DNA of 60,000 nucleotides from Membranipora membranacea (GCA_914767715.1 OU612071.1:18784948-18844947), one strand, 5' to 3'; numbered from the stretch's first letter, positions 10,686-23,207 are shown. Numbers and translations are program-made. Notes: generated by a model not told the origin, from the letters alone.

Positions 10686-13600
10686 GTGCTCCTGCCTTCC
10701 ATTGGATGAAAAGTTGTTTGCAGGAAAATGAGTGACAAAACTTCAATCATATTCAGCAGCTTAGCTATGGCTGCTTCCCTTGGAGTTATAATCTGGCTAA
10801 TTATCCTACATGATGACATGTCTGATATTAAAATCTACAGAGAAGAGGTAGCAATGCAGGCTGCAGATCAGTATCCCTCACCATTAGCCTTAGATTCAAA
10901 TGGAGCTACATTCACAAGATGGGGTAAAGATATATGTCCAATAGGAGCTCAAATTGTTTACAGCAGTAAGACATGAGTTTGCTAAATTCAGATGACATCT
11001 TTACAACTGTACTACTTTGTGGATTCGAGAATATCTTGCTGAAAAGATACAGTATTGGAAAAAAAAGTGTGATGGCTTAGTTTAGCTTGCCCTTCTTCCT
11101 CTTTGTTTGTTGCTTCAAAAATTGCATTATGAAATTTCAAGATATGTATTATATATATATATATATTGCGTACAAGGAAGAATGGAGAATCAATGTATTG
11201 GCTACATGGGGATTGTCCTGACATCAGAGAAGACTGAATTCTGTGATCAAAATTACTTTAATTGATAATTGAAGCCTGAACTTTGAAACCAGCTCTGATT
11301 TCCTTCACATAATTTTAAACACAGATTTCATATGTATTATTCGATAATTTAATAGTTTATTTGTATCATTCATAATGTAGAATACTTTGTGCCAGTATCT
11401 GTTCAACGGTGCCAAGACAGGTCAGGTGAGTAAGTGCAATAACCAGTTGAAATAATTGATTATGATTTTTCTCTCTAGGTTTTTGGCGTAGCAGAGAGGC
11501 TCAAGGACAAGTTTATGACGTATGGGGCCGGGTGCCCGGTCAAGGGTGTCAGTTTGCCTGTGTACCATATGCCCCAGAGTACACATCTAATCTGCATGCC
11601 TATGTGCACAGCTCTCAAGATAAGGAGGTAAGATAATAACCTGACTCTCAGGCCCTGCTCAAAAATGACCAGATCAGAGCAGAAGACTATATAGGAAGGT
11701 GAAAATGGCCCGTTATATCATGTAAGTGTAAAAAGTTTGACAAACTGCCGATAGTTAAGTGAAATAACTCATAAATATTTGTGTTAGATTATACTCCTTC
11801 CACTTTTGTTTGATTCATATATGTCCCCAAACCTAAGACAGATGAATATAGATAGTGAGAGATATTCATCTAAATATCGAAATTTTGTACCTAACATAAA
11901 AGAGTACCAGCTAACATGCAGTGTCTGCCAGTCTAGCAGAAGATCACAGGTCGGTAGATCATTGACAAGTATTCATATGGACACATGTATGTGCAATATC
12001 AAAGTTATTGTAGAGCAAACACTGGCTATTGACCTTTTCAAATTTTTGTCTCGAATATTCACAAAAAATATCTGCTATCCATTCGATCTTTATTTATCTT
12101 TGATGCACAGATAATGATCCCAGACAGTCAATCTTGCCCTTCAAACTGGACACTAGAGAACAACGTATATTTAACCAAGACAAAATATTCCCAGAATGCA
12201 TGCATAGACCGATGACCAACACTTGCCCCAGTCACACAATCAACGATGGGTATGTTCACAAAATGAGTGGAAAATTGTAAATAAGTTTTAAGGTTTAGAT
12301 TTATTTGCTAATGTCAAGTTCTATAATGAGCCAGGATATCTTGTCAAAATGTGGCAGGTCTATCCGATGTCATTAAATGTCATTGTACTGTAAAACTTTG
12401 AGTGATGAAAGGATAATTAGACGCACATTGGTCTGGCCTTAACTTGCTAATATTTAATCATTAAATCCTGCATGAATTTGCTCTTGCAATCTAAGTATTG
12501 AGTGTATGTTTTGGCCCTAGCATGTTTGATTGCAATTCCCAACATATAGTTTGAAAAAAAAACTATGTTATGTTCATGACACATCAATTGAAATCCACTC
12601 AAGACTTTCTTAAAAGTATCAGGACAGATAAATAACCAAGAATTCATTTATATTGAGATGTTTTGGTTTCAAGTAAATTGTTTATCGCTGATGCTGTGAT
12701 GCCATCAGTTCATCTAAAAATAGAAAATTAAGAAAATCCGGTTGCTTATCAAACGTGGCAATTATCCAGTTAAGAGCTAGAGCAACACTTCTAATTATTT
12801 GAATATATTACATATTTGCTCAATGAGTAATTTTACAACTGAGGCATGTCAATGTTCAATTGTAGATAATTTCATGAGCTGGCTCAGGCCTACAAACTCA
12901 CAAACTCGATTAGATCTTTTGAGAGTTGTGGGAGTTTTCTGCAATCAAGGGATCGCTTGTCCAACAACAAGAATGATAAGAGTCGTCATGTGTGTGGTGT
13001 GCTCCGGATAAACACAAGCATCTCAGTGTAAACAGTTATTAATGCAATCACACAGGTGGCACTCTAGATTAGCATCATGAGACGATAATGTCCCTTATAG
13101 GTCAAAAGCACTGAACTCAATCCTGGAACAGCAGCTCACTCATAGCCTTATAAACAGTAATCACTCAATTTGGGAATACTTACTTGATTTTATGAACTCC
13201 TCAATCCTCTTATAATTTGAGTTTATAGATGTCTATGTGATTTGCTATGTGAAATGCTATGTGATTGGCTGTCCCTAGTAGAGGGTGCCATCTTTACTGT
13301 ATGAACACGTGACAGTCACCTGACTAATAGCGCAGTCCCTAATAAAATATTCATTGATTTATGGATTTGTTTCATAGTGTTTTATTGTTTTATATTATCA
13401 AAACAGGCACGAATAAAAGTTGTTATGTTCGAAATAACAACCAAATAAAAGAAAAAGACACTAGTTTATACAAATTGTTGCTCACAGAAAATTGATTTTT
13501 TTAATAATCAAACATTGCGCAAACTCCAAAAAGCTACTTGTGAGAATGTCTATTGGAAAATACAGCTCCCTGATTGGAGAATGGTGAGTTGAAAATGCTA

Positions 13601-13890
13601 TTCTAAGAATAGTACAATTCAATGATCAAAAGACATGAGAACTGTAGCAAGCTAATTATATGATAAAAAAACCTTTCAACGAGTTTCCTGTTATCAAACA
13701 CGAGATGTTAGTCCCTTGTTATTGGCTCCTGTTTTCTCAGCTTCTCTGTTGATAGAAGAAGAGAGTTTTACACATTCTGCATTCATCTTTACTTGTCCGG
13801 TTTGACTTTTGATATACGATACAGAAACTAGTTGTTTTATTATCCACAACAAATATACATTCATCAAATCTTCCAAATAAAAGTTGGTAC
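10190..13890 (+). repeat. Tandem duplication, copy 1
   Basis: Blocks shared with 16140-18460 include upstream DNA (10195-10350 with 16147-16300; 10430-10520 with 16720-16925), coding exons 1 and 4, and downstream DNA (12893-13017 with 17998-18125; 13650-13880 with 18250-18460). Spacing differs between the copies because of indels and the lost exons in copy 2. Confidence 0.8.
10728..12215 (+). CDS. Short-chain collagen C4-like membrane protein, four exons
   Basis: Exons are 10728-10965, 11479-11627, 11842-11949 and 12111-12215, with phases 1, 0, 0 and consensus borders. The predicted protein is 199 residues. Residues 7-27 form one hydrophobic segment (IIFSSLAMAASLGVIIWLII) right after a short N-terminus, so a signal anchor with the rest outside is likely. 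The outer part follows the order of the short-chain collagen C4-like C-terminal domain: RWGKDICPIGAQIVYS, then GQGCQFACVPYAPEY, YQLTCSVCQSSRRS, and last IMIPDSQSCPSNWTLE. There is no Gly-X-Y collagen stretch, so only the globular domain is shared. A role in the extracellular matrix or at the cell surface is inferred from the family. A non-coding 5' exon is likely, because an acceptor (TTTTTCAG) lies at 10685. A near-identical first exon lies 6,390 bp downstream. Confidence 0.8.
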
Positions 13891-14321
13891 CCAAATCGTC
13901 ACCATGCCGTTTATGATCTTTTTACTTACAAAAGCACATTATGATTTCATGATACTCAATATATATTCAGAATTGCTGTAGTTGCTTATTTGTTTACTTC
14001 CTCTGCTTCGATTAGTGAGGGTGTAACTACTGTTCCCTGCTCTCAATATCTAATCATATGGCCTAGTAGGATAAACAAATGAATTGACTGTTGGAATAAA
14101 GCCTATGTTGTAATGATGACCTGTCGATAGAAACCATTATATTTGGCCATGACCGGACAATTCCTCACTATGCTCCTGACGGGAGAAAGGGGATTCTTTC
14201 ATAATATCATTCTTCAGTCGTGATTCAAGGGGCTTTTCGGCGTGTAACATGGGATGTGGACACAGTTATTATCAGCTAATCGTCATTTAAAGAACTTTCC
14301 TAAAAATCTGTACATTCTTAC
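12216..14321. other. Non-coding stretch downstream of the first collagen-C4-like gene
   Basis: It holds the duplicated downstream blocks near 12900 and 13650. It also has a short GCTATGTGATT-like triplication at 13233-13272. I see no coding exon. Confidence 0.4.
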
Positions 14322-14420
14322 TTAATTATTGCGCAATCAAGTCATTATAATTCATTGATGTGACAAGCAAAAAAAGGAGAATGTATTATGCCTTATGGTG
14401 TTTCTATATTGATGGATTCC
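14322..14420 (+). repeat. Dispersed repeat R, copy 1
   Basis: The core GCGCAATCAAGTCATT is followed by TTGATGTGACAAGC, an A run with GGAGAATG, then a T-rich tail. Four related copies lie at 15375, 17515, 18805 and 27850. Confidence 0.6.
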
Positions 14421-14509
14421 CCATAATCCAAAGCACAAAGAATGAATTTTTTGCAATGATCTCGTCAACCATTAAAATTTTGTTTGAAATCAAAACCTAA
14501 AATTGTGTA

Positions 14510-14947
14510 TCAACTTATGCTGGTATGTGCATCCGAAGTTGCCAACTGACTTGTGGTATAATATGTTTTTTTTATGAGGTCGTAACCTGCAAAAAATACT
14601 GACAATGTAATACCGGAAAAGGACAAGACGAAATGTTTTGACATGTGGTATGCAGTGGAGCTAGTACATAAAATGAAATTGATATCAGAACTACCAACAA
14701 GACAAACCACAATTAAAATAGTACACAAATTACAGAATAAATTTGAATTCCTACAATTATTCATCGGCGAGGACGTTGAATAAACCAGCGAGAACATAAC
14801 TCCTCCAAGTAAATAATTTAAACAGCTTAAAAGGGTGTAGTTAGTTAAATATGACATTAGGTTGGATGCTATAATGAATACAGAATACTGAATACTTGAC
14901 ATAATAATAATAATAATACACTCAAAATTAAGATACAGCCATAGCAA
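14510..14947 (-). CDS. Doubtful hydrophobic reading frame
   Basis: This is a 145-codon minus-strand frame with several hydrophobic stretches (CIIIIIMSSIQYSVFIIA, LCTILIVVCLVGSS, HFVLSFSGITLSVFF). No family is recognised. There are no clear splice borders, and part of the hydrophobicity comes from an ATT/AAT run at 14903-14915. In AT-rich DNA this can arise by chance. Confidence 0.15.
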   Translation of the reverse strand: MLWLYLNFECIIIIIMSSIQYSVFIIASNLMSYLTNYTLLSCLNYLLGGVMFSLVYSTSSPMNNCRNSNLFCNLCTILIVVCLVGSSDINFILCTSSTAYHMSKHFVLSFSGITLSVFFAGYDLIKKTYYTTSQLATSDAHTSIS

Positions 14948-15007
14948 TTGATAGAAGTCTCAACAAAAAATTTGCCACATATTTAGAACGCATCAGATTA
15001 AACTTAT

Positions 15008-15388
15008 TCATTTAAAATAATGAGCTTGCATAGTGAGGGTTCTATCAGGTTTCTGACTTGGAACTGAGTTGCAATATAAAAAGCATGAACAAAATTTTTG
15101 GCGGCCAGAGATAAACCATCCTCTTGCAGAGCTGCCGCATGTAATAATGCTGGCTGGTAAAAACAATTGAGTCAGTCGAGTCATATCTATGGGACAGACA
15201 GCAGCTGAGAGAAGTAGCTGGTTATAATTAAGATAAATAATAACAATGCGCATTACCTTAATTAACTGGTCTATTAAATTCCTTATCACATCAAAAAAAG
15301 TATTTGTCAGTAAAAATGTCCATCCCAAAACACAACTTGATGCTTTTTTACTGCTAAAAAATTTCTCGACTCTTATAAATTGGTACAT
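15008..15388 (-). CDS. Doubtful Cys-rich reading frame
   Basis: This is a 126-codon minus-strand frame with FCSCFLYC near its C-terminal third and a Leu/Ile-rich front half. It overlaps the left end of repeat R copy 2 and matches no family I know. Probably not a gene. Confidence 0.12.
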   Translation of the reverse strand: MYQFIRVEKFFSSKKASSCVLGWTFLLTNTFFDVIRNLIDQLIKVMRIVIIYLNYNQLLLSAAVCPIDMTRLTQLFLPASIITCGSSARGWFISGRQKFCSCFLYCNSVPSQKPDRTLTMQAHYFK

Positions 15389-15545
15389 ATTTAGATTCCA
15401 ATAATATCACCACTCATCAATCATGACGTGATTTTATTTTGGTCATGCAGCCAGAGAAAAAACAAAAAAAAAGGAGATTGTCTTACACATTGTGATTCTT
15501 CTTATGTTAATGACTTCTACTTATTGTACACCGCACTACATGCTG
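15375..15545 (+). repeat. Dispersed repeat R, copy 2
   Basis: It starts TTATAAATTGGTACATATTT, passes GATTTTATTTTGGTCATGCA and AAAAAGGAGATTGTCTTACA, and continues to TTGTACACCGCACTACAT. Of the five copies it keeps the longest 3' part. Confidence 0.65.
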
Positions 15546-17075
15546 ATAAAAATCATTTGAAGACAAGGGTTGACATAATTAGGGAGAAAGCTGTCATCAC
15601 AGTCAGTAATTTAAATATCCCTGTTGGATAGTTAGTCTGAAGTTCCCTCAAAACAGTATGTTGTCTGAAATAGATGTTTTTTGAGAAGAGATGAACTCTC
15701 ACGTGCAAACCTTATCTTAGAGGCCAACAGATGGGTATAATATGCTAAATAGGGTTAAAATGTGTGTCTTACATGAGCAAGCCTAGTTAACAGATACAAA
15801 GTAAGAGAAAATATGTGAAACTGAGAGAAATCGGCTTATTCTGAAAATTATATATTTCTTAACTGGTGTGATATTAATTTAGGTTTACACTGCCTTTACC
15901 CTCAAAACAGACATCCTAGTGTCCACCTGTGACATTTACCTTGGATTTGCCAGAAAATACAGGAGAGCTCACTATAATTCATCCTATATATAATAGTCAT
16001 GTCAACTCATGGTTGGCATCTTTTAAAGAGATGGACTTTGTATCTTTCTGTTAAGATCTTTATTGGAAGTCGCATCCGGTTATTAATGGAGCCTTTTAAC
16101 TGATGTACATTCATTACATTCCGAGCAAAAAATGAGAGGATAGCATCTAATGCACTAATGTTGAATAATAAATAGCTAATAAAAAAAATTACAGGATGTT
16201 ATTTCATTATTGTCCCACTAAAACTGGAAACCAAATGTTATGATAATTAAAGTAATTTCAGTGATAATGAGTTCCCCAGTATTACATGCAAAAACTCTTG
16301 TATTTTGTACAATGACCATATCAATTATCATAATAATTTCTCAAATTTTAACCTCAAACTATATAACGCTAATTAAAATTAGCTTATTTATATCTAATAA
16401 AGTTATAGAGTAGAGCGGGTCACTAAAATCCTGTTTTCATCAGCTTCATTAGGAGAACGGATCACCTGCCTCAAGCAGGCAAATAAAGGTGAGTTTATAG
16501 ATTTCTTATTTTTAAGAGTAATCCCTTGTGAGGTTAATATGAAATATTGTCAACAAAATTTGATCAAAACTTTCCGATATCAGATTTGATGGATTGCATG
16601 GCAGTTTCACTCAGATAAGGGAATGCCATTCAATCTAGCACACCTTGTTCAATTCCTTAAAATCTATCAGGGTCTATTTTATCTTTAAATTGCAAAAATA
16701 ATCTGCCATCTTGGTAACTGCAGTCCATCAACTATTGGGATTAACTTGCCTTCAGACAGAGTGCAGATATTTTTATCCTTGCACAACAAATAATAGTGAG
16801 CCAGATTTGCCACTGCAGTTGGTCAACGACGCAATTTTTGATGCCCCCAGTTGTACTCTGACCTGCTTTCAAACAGGGCACAACCTGGCAGCAAAGAGAT
16901 TGCAGGCTCACCCTCGAGGCAACCAATATATAGCATGCTTCAGAATGTGGCTTGATCTGATCACCTGATGTAAATCACCCATTTTATTCAACACCATCCT
17001 AAATGAATACTGTTGAACCTTTTTTGTGTGCTTATGACGGTCTGCAAAATATTTGACACATCATATTTTTTTCAG
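15546..17075. other. Upstream region of the second collagen-C4-like gene
   Basis: From about 16140 on it is the duplicated upstream block. A possible non-coding first exon ends at AATAAAG|GTGAGT (donor at 16491), which could join the acceptor TTTTTCAG at 17075. That donor has no counterpart upstream of copy 1. Confidence 0.35.
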
Positions 17076-17117
17076 GTGCTCCTGCCTTCCATTGGATGAA
17101 AAGTTGTTTGCAGGAAA

Positions 17118-17808
17118 ATGAGTGACAAAACTTCAATCATATTCAGCAGCTTAGCTATGGCTGCTTCCCTTGGAGTTATAATCTGGCTTATTATCCTACA
17201 TGATGACATGTCTGATATTAAAATCTACAGAGATGAGGTAGCAATGCAGGTCACAGCCTTGTCTGATGATCAGTACCCTTCATCATTGGCTTCAGAGCCA
17301 CATGGAGCTACATACACAATATGGGGTAAAGATATATGTGCCACAGGATCTCAACTGGTTTACAGCGGAAAGATCTTAGGCTGGTTAGTTTTGTTGTCTA
17401 TTTCATCATTGACGTCTGGTTCACAGTGTTCATGTTGTTTAAAATCAAAACCTCAAAGTATGTACCAACTTGATATTCAAAGCATCTGATTAACTGCTGG
17501 ATAAATCCTCGATTCTTATAAACTGGTAAACATTTAGATTGTAATACTATTACTGTGCAATCATATGAGTTTTTTTGGTAATCTGACAAACAAAAAATGA
17601 GAATTTCCTATACATTATGATGTTTCCAATGTTGACGGAGTCCCATTTTTGTAGCAAAAAAAGCTGTTCTATTAGTTGTTTCAAATATTCACAAAATGCT
17701 AGGCTATCGATTGAACAGATTATGATCCCGGATAGACAATCTTGCCCTTCAAACTGGACATTAGAATACAGCGGATACTTAACAAAGACTCTATTTGAAG
17801 ATTCGTGA
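17118..17808 (+). pseudogene. Second short-chain collagen C4-like gene, middle exon lost
   Basis: The first exon begins with the same ATG and the same membrane segment as the gene at 10728 and is nearly identical to it up to VYSG. It has a few extra codons (VTALSDD). At the place of the donor in copy 1 (AGCA|GTAAGA) this copy reads AGCGGAAAGA, so the GT is gone. The frame then runs on through 17489 without homology. The exon with GQGCQFACVPYAPEY has no counterpart, since only ~380 bp separate the conserved parts. The last exon (17719-17808, acceptor TTGAACAG) is intact and reads IMIPDRQSCPSNWTLEYSGY. Either this is a pseudogene or a shortened product is made by new splicing. Confidence 0.7.
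17515..17650 (+). repeat. Dispersed repeat R, copy 3
   Basis: It starts TATAAACTGGTAAACATTTA and keeps the TGCAATCATATGAG, GACAAACAAAAAATGAGAAT and TTATGATGTTTCCAATG parts. It lies inside the presumed intron of the second collagen-C4-like gene. Confidence 0.6.
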
Positions 17809-17873
17809 CACCATATCATTTGGAAATGACTTAAGATTTTTCTAGGTCCAATTTAAGCTAGATACACAACAAT

Positions 17874-17879
17874 AATAAA
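17874..17879 (+). terminator. Poly(A) signal AATAAA
   Basis: It lies 66 bp after the stop codon of the last exon of the second collagen-C4-like gene, a fitting distance for its 3' end. Confidence 0.5.
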
Positions 17880-18804
17880 TATGATTTGCTGCATATTTAC
17901 TCAAATAGTAAACCCATAACTTAGGGGCATGGATATTTATTTATAGATATACCATTCTTAAGCTGGATCGCGCTTTTTGCAACAATTCCAAGTACAGAAC
18001 CACAAACTCGATTGGATTTTTTGAGAGTTGTGGGAGTTTTCTGCGATCCCTTGCCCTGCAACAGGTCATATACGCGGGAAAAGAGTCGTCATGTGTGTTG
18101 TTTGCTCCAGATAAACATAAGCCTACAAGAGTATTCGGTTAGCAGTGCAATCAGAGATAATTCTTACCATAAAGACCAATCTACACTAGCGTCATGGGTA
18201 CATAAACAACCATCATAGGTCAACAGAGATGAGAATTTTACTTAGTATATACGATAAAAGACCATTGAAAGAGTTTCCTGCTATCAGAGACAATATGTGA
18301 GGCACTTGTAATCAGTAACTGTTATCTCTGTTCTCTGGTGTCAGAACAAAGTTTTACACATTTTCTATTTCCAGCTTCACATGCCCAGTTTGTCTTGTGT
18401 TATACACTACAGAAACTAGTTGTTCTGATAAACAACAACTATATATCTATTGATTCAATAAATGTCCCATGTATTAGTGCTTCACGTGCTTAAAAATACC
18501 TTGAGCGGATATACAAGTTTTTAGTGTATTCTTAGCTGTTTTTAACTTTGGCAATGTTTTTGTAATTTTATTGGCATGACTTCCTTTCATTGGAATTTTT
18601 TTTTCAAAACCTGCTGTAATCAAGCATTATATGTCAGTCGTGAGTGGTCAATTAATCTGTCTGCTCTTGACAGGATGAATGTGTTTATTGTTGAATATCA
18701 TTCTGTAGTAGTGCTTAAGACAGGAGCTTCATTGCGTTTTCTTAGCTTGTCACTAAAGCATGTGTATGCTATCATTATCAACCCATTATTTTCTATTGGT
18801 TATT

Positions 18805-18942
18805 AATATAAATTGGTAGATATTTAGATTCTTATTTCATTTTTTGCGTGATCATGTCATTCCATTGTGGTGATGGGCAAGCGAAAAAGGGAGACTGTCT
18901 TTTCAATGATGATTTTCCTTATCAATGAGTTTCCATACTCTA
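18805..18942 (+). repeat. Dispersed repeat R, copy 4, interrupted by the 5-kb transposon
   Basis: It starts TATAAATTGGTAGATATTTA and keeps GTGATGGGCAAGCGAAAAAG and GGAGACTGTCTT. It breaks off at CCATACTCTA, exactly where the transposon begins. The sequence after the transposon (TACCACATAACAT) resembles the continuation in copy 2 (TACACCGCACTACAT). Confidence 0.65.
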
Positions 18943-19248
18943 CACTGTTATACAAAAGGTTTGAAAAGCAATTATTCTATGGTTTGAGGTGACACAACAA
19001 GTTTGAAAAGGGCCAATTCCCACCATATCAGACCTTACATATCTTTCTCAAACCTTGTCACAAGCATTCTAAAACCTAAAACCTGCTCAAAGGTTTGAGA
19101 ACAATGTGAGCACTAGATTTGAGAAATGAATTCAGGGTTCGACAATGATACCAACGCTACAAAGATAAATAATGATGGGACTGATCAAAGCCATATGCTT
19201 AATCCCAAACAGTAACAAATATTTACTTAATCTGAACCCCAGACTTAT

Positions 19249-19264
19249 GCCCCCCCCCCCCCCG
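19249..19264 (+). repeat. Poly(C) tract
   Basis: A run of about 15-16 C, followed by GGCTGGAGTTCAGCC. A similar C run lies at 23636-23650 near the other end of the same element. Confidence 0.8.
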
Positions 19265-19477
19265 GCTGGAGTTCAGCCTGGATTAGTTTCATTGTATAGG
19301 ACATGGATTACTGAAAATGTTACATAATGTTTTCTCAAGAGGCAGGGTGTTAGTCAACAATACTACTGCACATCTCAAGATGAACTGGGTCAGTTGCTTG
19401 TTTGACGGCCAAAGAAGAAGTTCAGTTTCGAAAAGTCGCCGTTTCTCCTTGACCAATAACCTTTAATCTTAGTTAAG

Positions 19478-22463
19478 ATGAATCTATATAACTTTCTAAG
19501 GAATAATTTCACCGCCGTTAAACTAATTGGAAACAGCCAGTACTCGGGAAAAATTGGTAAGTTGCCTCCTATTTAGTCAATGAATTATCTACTGTGATAT
19601 GCTTCTCATTTCTCGGATGCAAAGTTTTTGTATTTTCTTATGGTTTTGGATTGACAAGAGATCGATGTGGGGGTTAGCTTATATTATTAGGTGAATAACT
19701 GTGTTTAGGACATATTCATTAATTGATCGATTCGTTTCCTATAAATCTATTAGCTGGTTGCAGATTGGTCTAATGCAGGTAGCCATCACTTAATATTGAT
19801 TTGATTTTTGCTCGCCGACTTTGGTTTTTTGGTTTCTCTAATGTCAGGGAATGACTCCACAATTGTATGGGGCTAAGTGATAGAACTGTTGCACATGACC
19901 CTCTTTTGTTGGCGGATTAGCACAGTACTGATTGAAATTAACTCAGCGCCTTTAGTGTTGCCGATTTCACATGCAATAACTACATACACTGTACATAGGT
20001 ATTATTTCATTAGAATAGAAAGGCCCCAAATTACCTGGTATTAAATTTAGGACAGCTATAGTTGTTATTGAGAATGAACTACCTCAGCGCCTACCAAGCT
20101 GCTTTTATTGTTTTATGTTAAGTTTGGCTGGATAATTATGTATGCTTACTTCAATTCATAATACCTGTATCAGTATCATAGATCTGATTCATGCAGCTAA
20201 ATATTCAGATCGAGCAATGCTGTCGCAATTACCTATTAGCAGTTTTTTACCCATTAGAAATGTTGATGCTGACATTTTTTGTAAACCACAGCCCTACATT
20301 TCACTACATGGAAATCTTGATTACTATTAACCGCACTCATTCTAAGTATAGACTTGTTTGTCATCATTTTATGCACCACTTTCTTGTCAAGACTCGTACA
20401 GCCAACCAGCTATTCGACGAGCCTCCATTTTGTATCAATTTATATTTCTGTTTTACGCTGCGCTCCAATTTACCCTTACGATGTAGCCTGCAGCATTATT
20501 ACAAACACAGTGTCACCGCACAAGTTGTAAGCTTTGCATTATTGTATACCATACACTTGCTTTGATGTTTGATTTTTATGCAATAATTTGTATGTCATAT
20601 TGTAATATGCTACCAGTATCTCAATTTGTCAAACTTGATGTCATTTATGGACTGAGTACCTGTGCTTCCTGCTTCTTATAGACTTATTTAACTTCCTTAG
20701 GCAGAGATTATTATTACTTCCATACCAATTATCCTAACTAGGAAGAGTTACACAACATATGTAAGAGGGCGAGAATTTTGTAAGTTTATTGTGTATTTAC
20801 ATGTAGCATAACCGCATTATGTTCACCTGTTCATTGTCCCATCGTCCCATTGTCCCGCAGACTTTATTGATATGTTTTTCTCATCTCTACCATGGGAATG
20901 ACTGCATACTTTGAGATCGAGCCAAGAGGTGACAACTCAGCTCGATCTAGGTCGACCTCGAAACTCACATGGAAACATAGTGAATAACAGCACACATACT
21001 GGAAAATATGAGATGAGGGCAGTAATTTTTCTAACCTGATCTGAATCTGCATTGTCAGATAATAATCAGCCTGGCCCCAGTACTGCCCCTGATGTATCAT
21101 CAGAACTTAGCTCAGAGAGTGCAATTGCTGCTGCTACCGGATCCAATTCCCTTCAATCATATAATATGAGTACAGCTGACAACAATGAAACCCTAAGGTT
21201 AGTATTGTTAAACAGCGTCCAGTAATATGGTTTGATTTAGAAAATTCCAGCCTTCCGTATTAAACATACTTTTGTTACACTCGATAAAATAATCTGACCA
21301 CACTGTGATCATAATAAATGGGCTAACTTCCAGAACATTCTGAGGGTGCTCCTTTGTAAAACTTAAAACTGTAAATTTAATACATTGGAAAAATCACTGT
21401 TTGTTGAGCTGAAAGCTTACTTTACAGTGTAATCCCGAAATATATGTTGTGTGTATCTTTTAAAGGAATGTTGACACTAGGAGGTATACTCTACCTGAGT
21501 TCACCACATACATCAAGAATTACTTAGACAGCAATGATGATGAGGCACCAAAACCGAAGATTCTCAACAAAATTGTTAATCAAATAGCTAGCCACTTGCT
21601 TCTCAACCACATTCCCTGTGACAACCCGTAAGTCTCAAAATGCGAAGTATAACCAAAAGTAAAAGGGGTGCAGGCCAGCATTGATAATCTGGTAATGGTA
21701 TAATTATCAACACTATCAGCCGCATAAGTATTCAATGAAGAGTTGACTGTTTTTTTGGAAGAGATACTATTCATTCTGCATGTCAGACACCATTCCAGTT
21801 GCAAATTTTGCTGCAGTGTTGGTGGGGGAACTTACTCTTGATTGTACTTTACAGGTATGCAGACCGACTGCAGCTGAGAGCTGTTATAAACAAACTGGTT
21901 TTAGCACACCACAAACTCAGATCCAGGCTGGCATCAAGTAACAAGATGTAAGTTTAATCTTGCAGTTTGGCTTATCTTTAGTTTGGGAGTTAGCCTCTTA
22001 CCAAGCCAAGAACACAATATATTTTGTTGTTAAGATTCAGTAGTTTATACCAACCGGGAGCAGAATGGAGATCGATTCTGATTTCGAGATGAGCTCGTGC
22101 GTTCTCCCTGATAAGTTGACAGTTTGATACAATTTGAATCCTGTCCTATCTCAAAAGATTTACAACGACTTCTCTCTGCGCAAATTTAATAACATTCTGC
22201 GGACGGCATTTCAACCCACAAACCTAGCAAAAATTCACCTGTTGTCTAATAACACTGATCTTGAAATTAAGATAACTCCCACAACCACATAACGGCTCAC
22301 ACTATGAGCTATTCACTTTAACTCTATAAATTATAGAGACACCATTTTGATGAGAGTCAAAGAAAGATTGCAGCGTGTACGCTATGAGCGAAAAAGATCA
22401 GGCGATCAGCTACCTAAGCCAATGGAGGATAGCACAAGATTGGCACCAAAAAAGAGACAATAA
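19478..22463 (+). CDS. Five-exon gene inside the DNA transposon, unknown function
   Basis: Exons are 19478-19556, 21059-21197, 21466-21627, 21855-21947 and 22337-22463. Phases are 1, 2, 2, 2, each donor is GT(A/T)AGT-like, and the result is 199 residues. The N-terminus (MNLYNFLRNNFTAVKLIG) is followed by a Ser/Asn-rich linker. The core begins YTLPEFTTYIKNYL and includes NKIVNQIASHLLLNHIPC and LRAVINKLVLAHHKLRSRL, and the tail is basic (VKERLQRVRYERKRSG). The core is helical and reminds me of uncharacterised SAMD3-like invertebrate proteins in which a short region of this type precedes a larger C-terminal part; that is recall, not a search result. After the TAA at 22461 the same frame continues in coding-like fashion (GSKDPEKSPTKRQGDSSY), so the stop may be a mutation. 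Its place between TIRs suggests an accessory or transposition protein. Confidence 0.6.
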
Positions 22464-22940
22464 GGCTCTAAAGATCCTGAAAAGTCTCCAACTAAGAGAC
22501 AGGGAGACAGCTCTTACTAGGACACCAAAAAATGTAGAAATGAATCTTGGACACAAGTTATAGACTGTATTGATTTACTGCTGTTAGGTGTCTGTTTGGG
22601 TAAAAGGATCATCATGAAGAGACATATAGAATCATGAAAATTCTGAACGGCCAGTAGGCATCAACTGAGTCAGTTTTTGTCCCAGAAGCCTCATAATTCC
22701 AACATGAGTGTACAGTTCACAAACAAAATATTAAATTCTTCATCATTTATTGTTAGGCCTAATTGAAATTAATTCAGTTCAGATTGGCAACAATTTATAG
22801 CTAGGCTACAGATTTTACATGATCAGGACAATATGGCTATCCAAAACCTGATGGATCATTTTTGACTACAATTGGCATCCTTGCATACTGATCATCTTTC
22901 ATCCAAACTTTTATTCATACATGGTTGTTTGATTTTGCAG

Positions 22941-23207
22941 GTCAAGACTCATTCGCTGACACTGGTTATTAAAACAAGAGGCCTCTATGTCAACAGGAAT
23001 GTCATCAAGATTTATGACAGCCTTATTCAGGCAATAACAGCTCAATTTGTGCTTCACTTTATATTAAATTTAGAATATTCTAATCAGAGACCCCATTATT
23101 ATCAATATTTGGAAATATTATGCGGACTTATGACATCTGGTGTGCAGTGTAAAGCTAATAAAACTCTTAAAACTATTATTGGTTCTTTCAACACCAATGT
23201 TAAATAA
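22941..23207 (+). CDS. Terminal coding exon, same transposon
   Basis: After the acceptor GATTTTGCAG, 88 codons run to TAA at 23205-23207. They include KTHSLTLVIKTRGLYVN, SLIQAITAQFVLHFILNLEY and YYQYLEILCGLM. The middle part resembles the C-terminal stretch of SAMD3-like invertebrate proteins (a hydrophobic helix followed by N-x-x-Y-P-like), so it may be the last exon of the gene at 19478-22463. I found no donor in the right phase that links it directly to exon 5. A poly(A) signal AATAAA lies at 23539-23544. Confidence 0.5.
   Translation, partial: VKTHSLTLVIKTRGLYVNRNVIKIYDSLIQAITAQFVLHFILNLEYSNQRPHYYQYLEILCGLMTSGVQCKANKTLKTIIGSFNTNVK

Larger units (their letters stand above)
16140..18460 (+). 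repeat. Tandem duplication, copy 2
   Basis: This is the partner of 10190-13890. It is shorter because the collagen-C4 middle exons and much intron sequence are missing. Confidence 0.8.
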
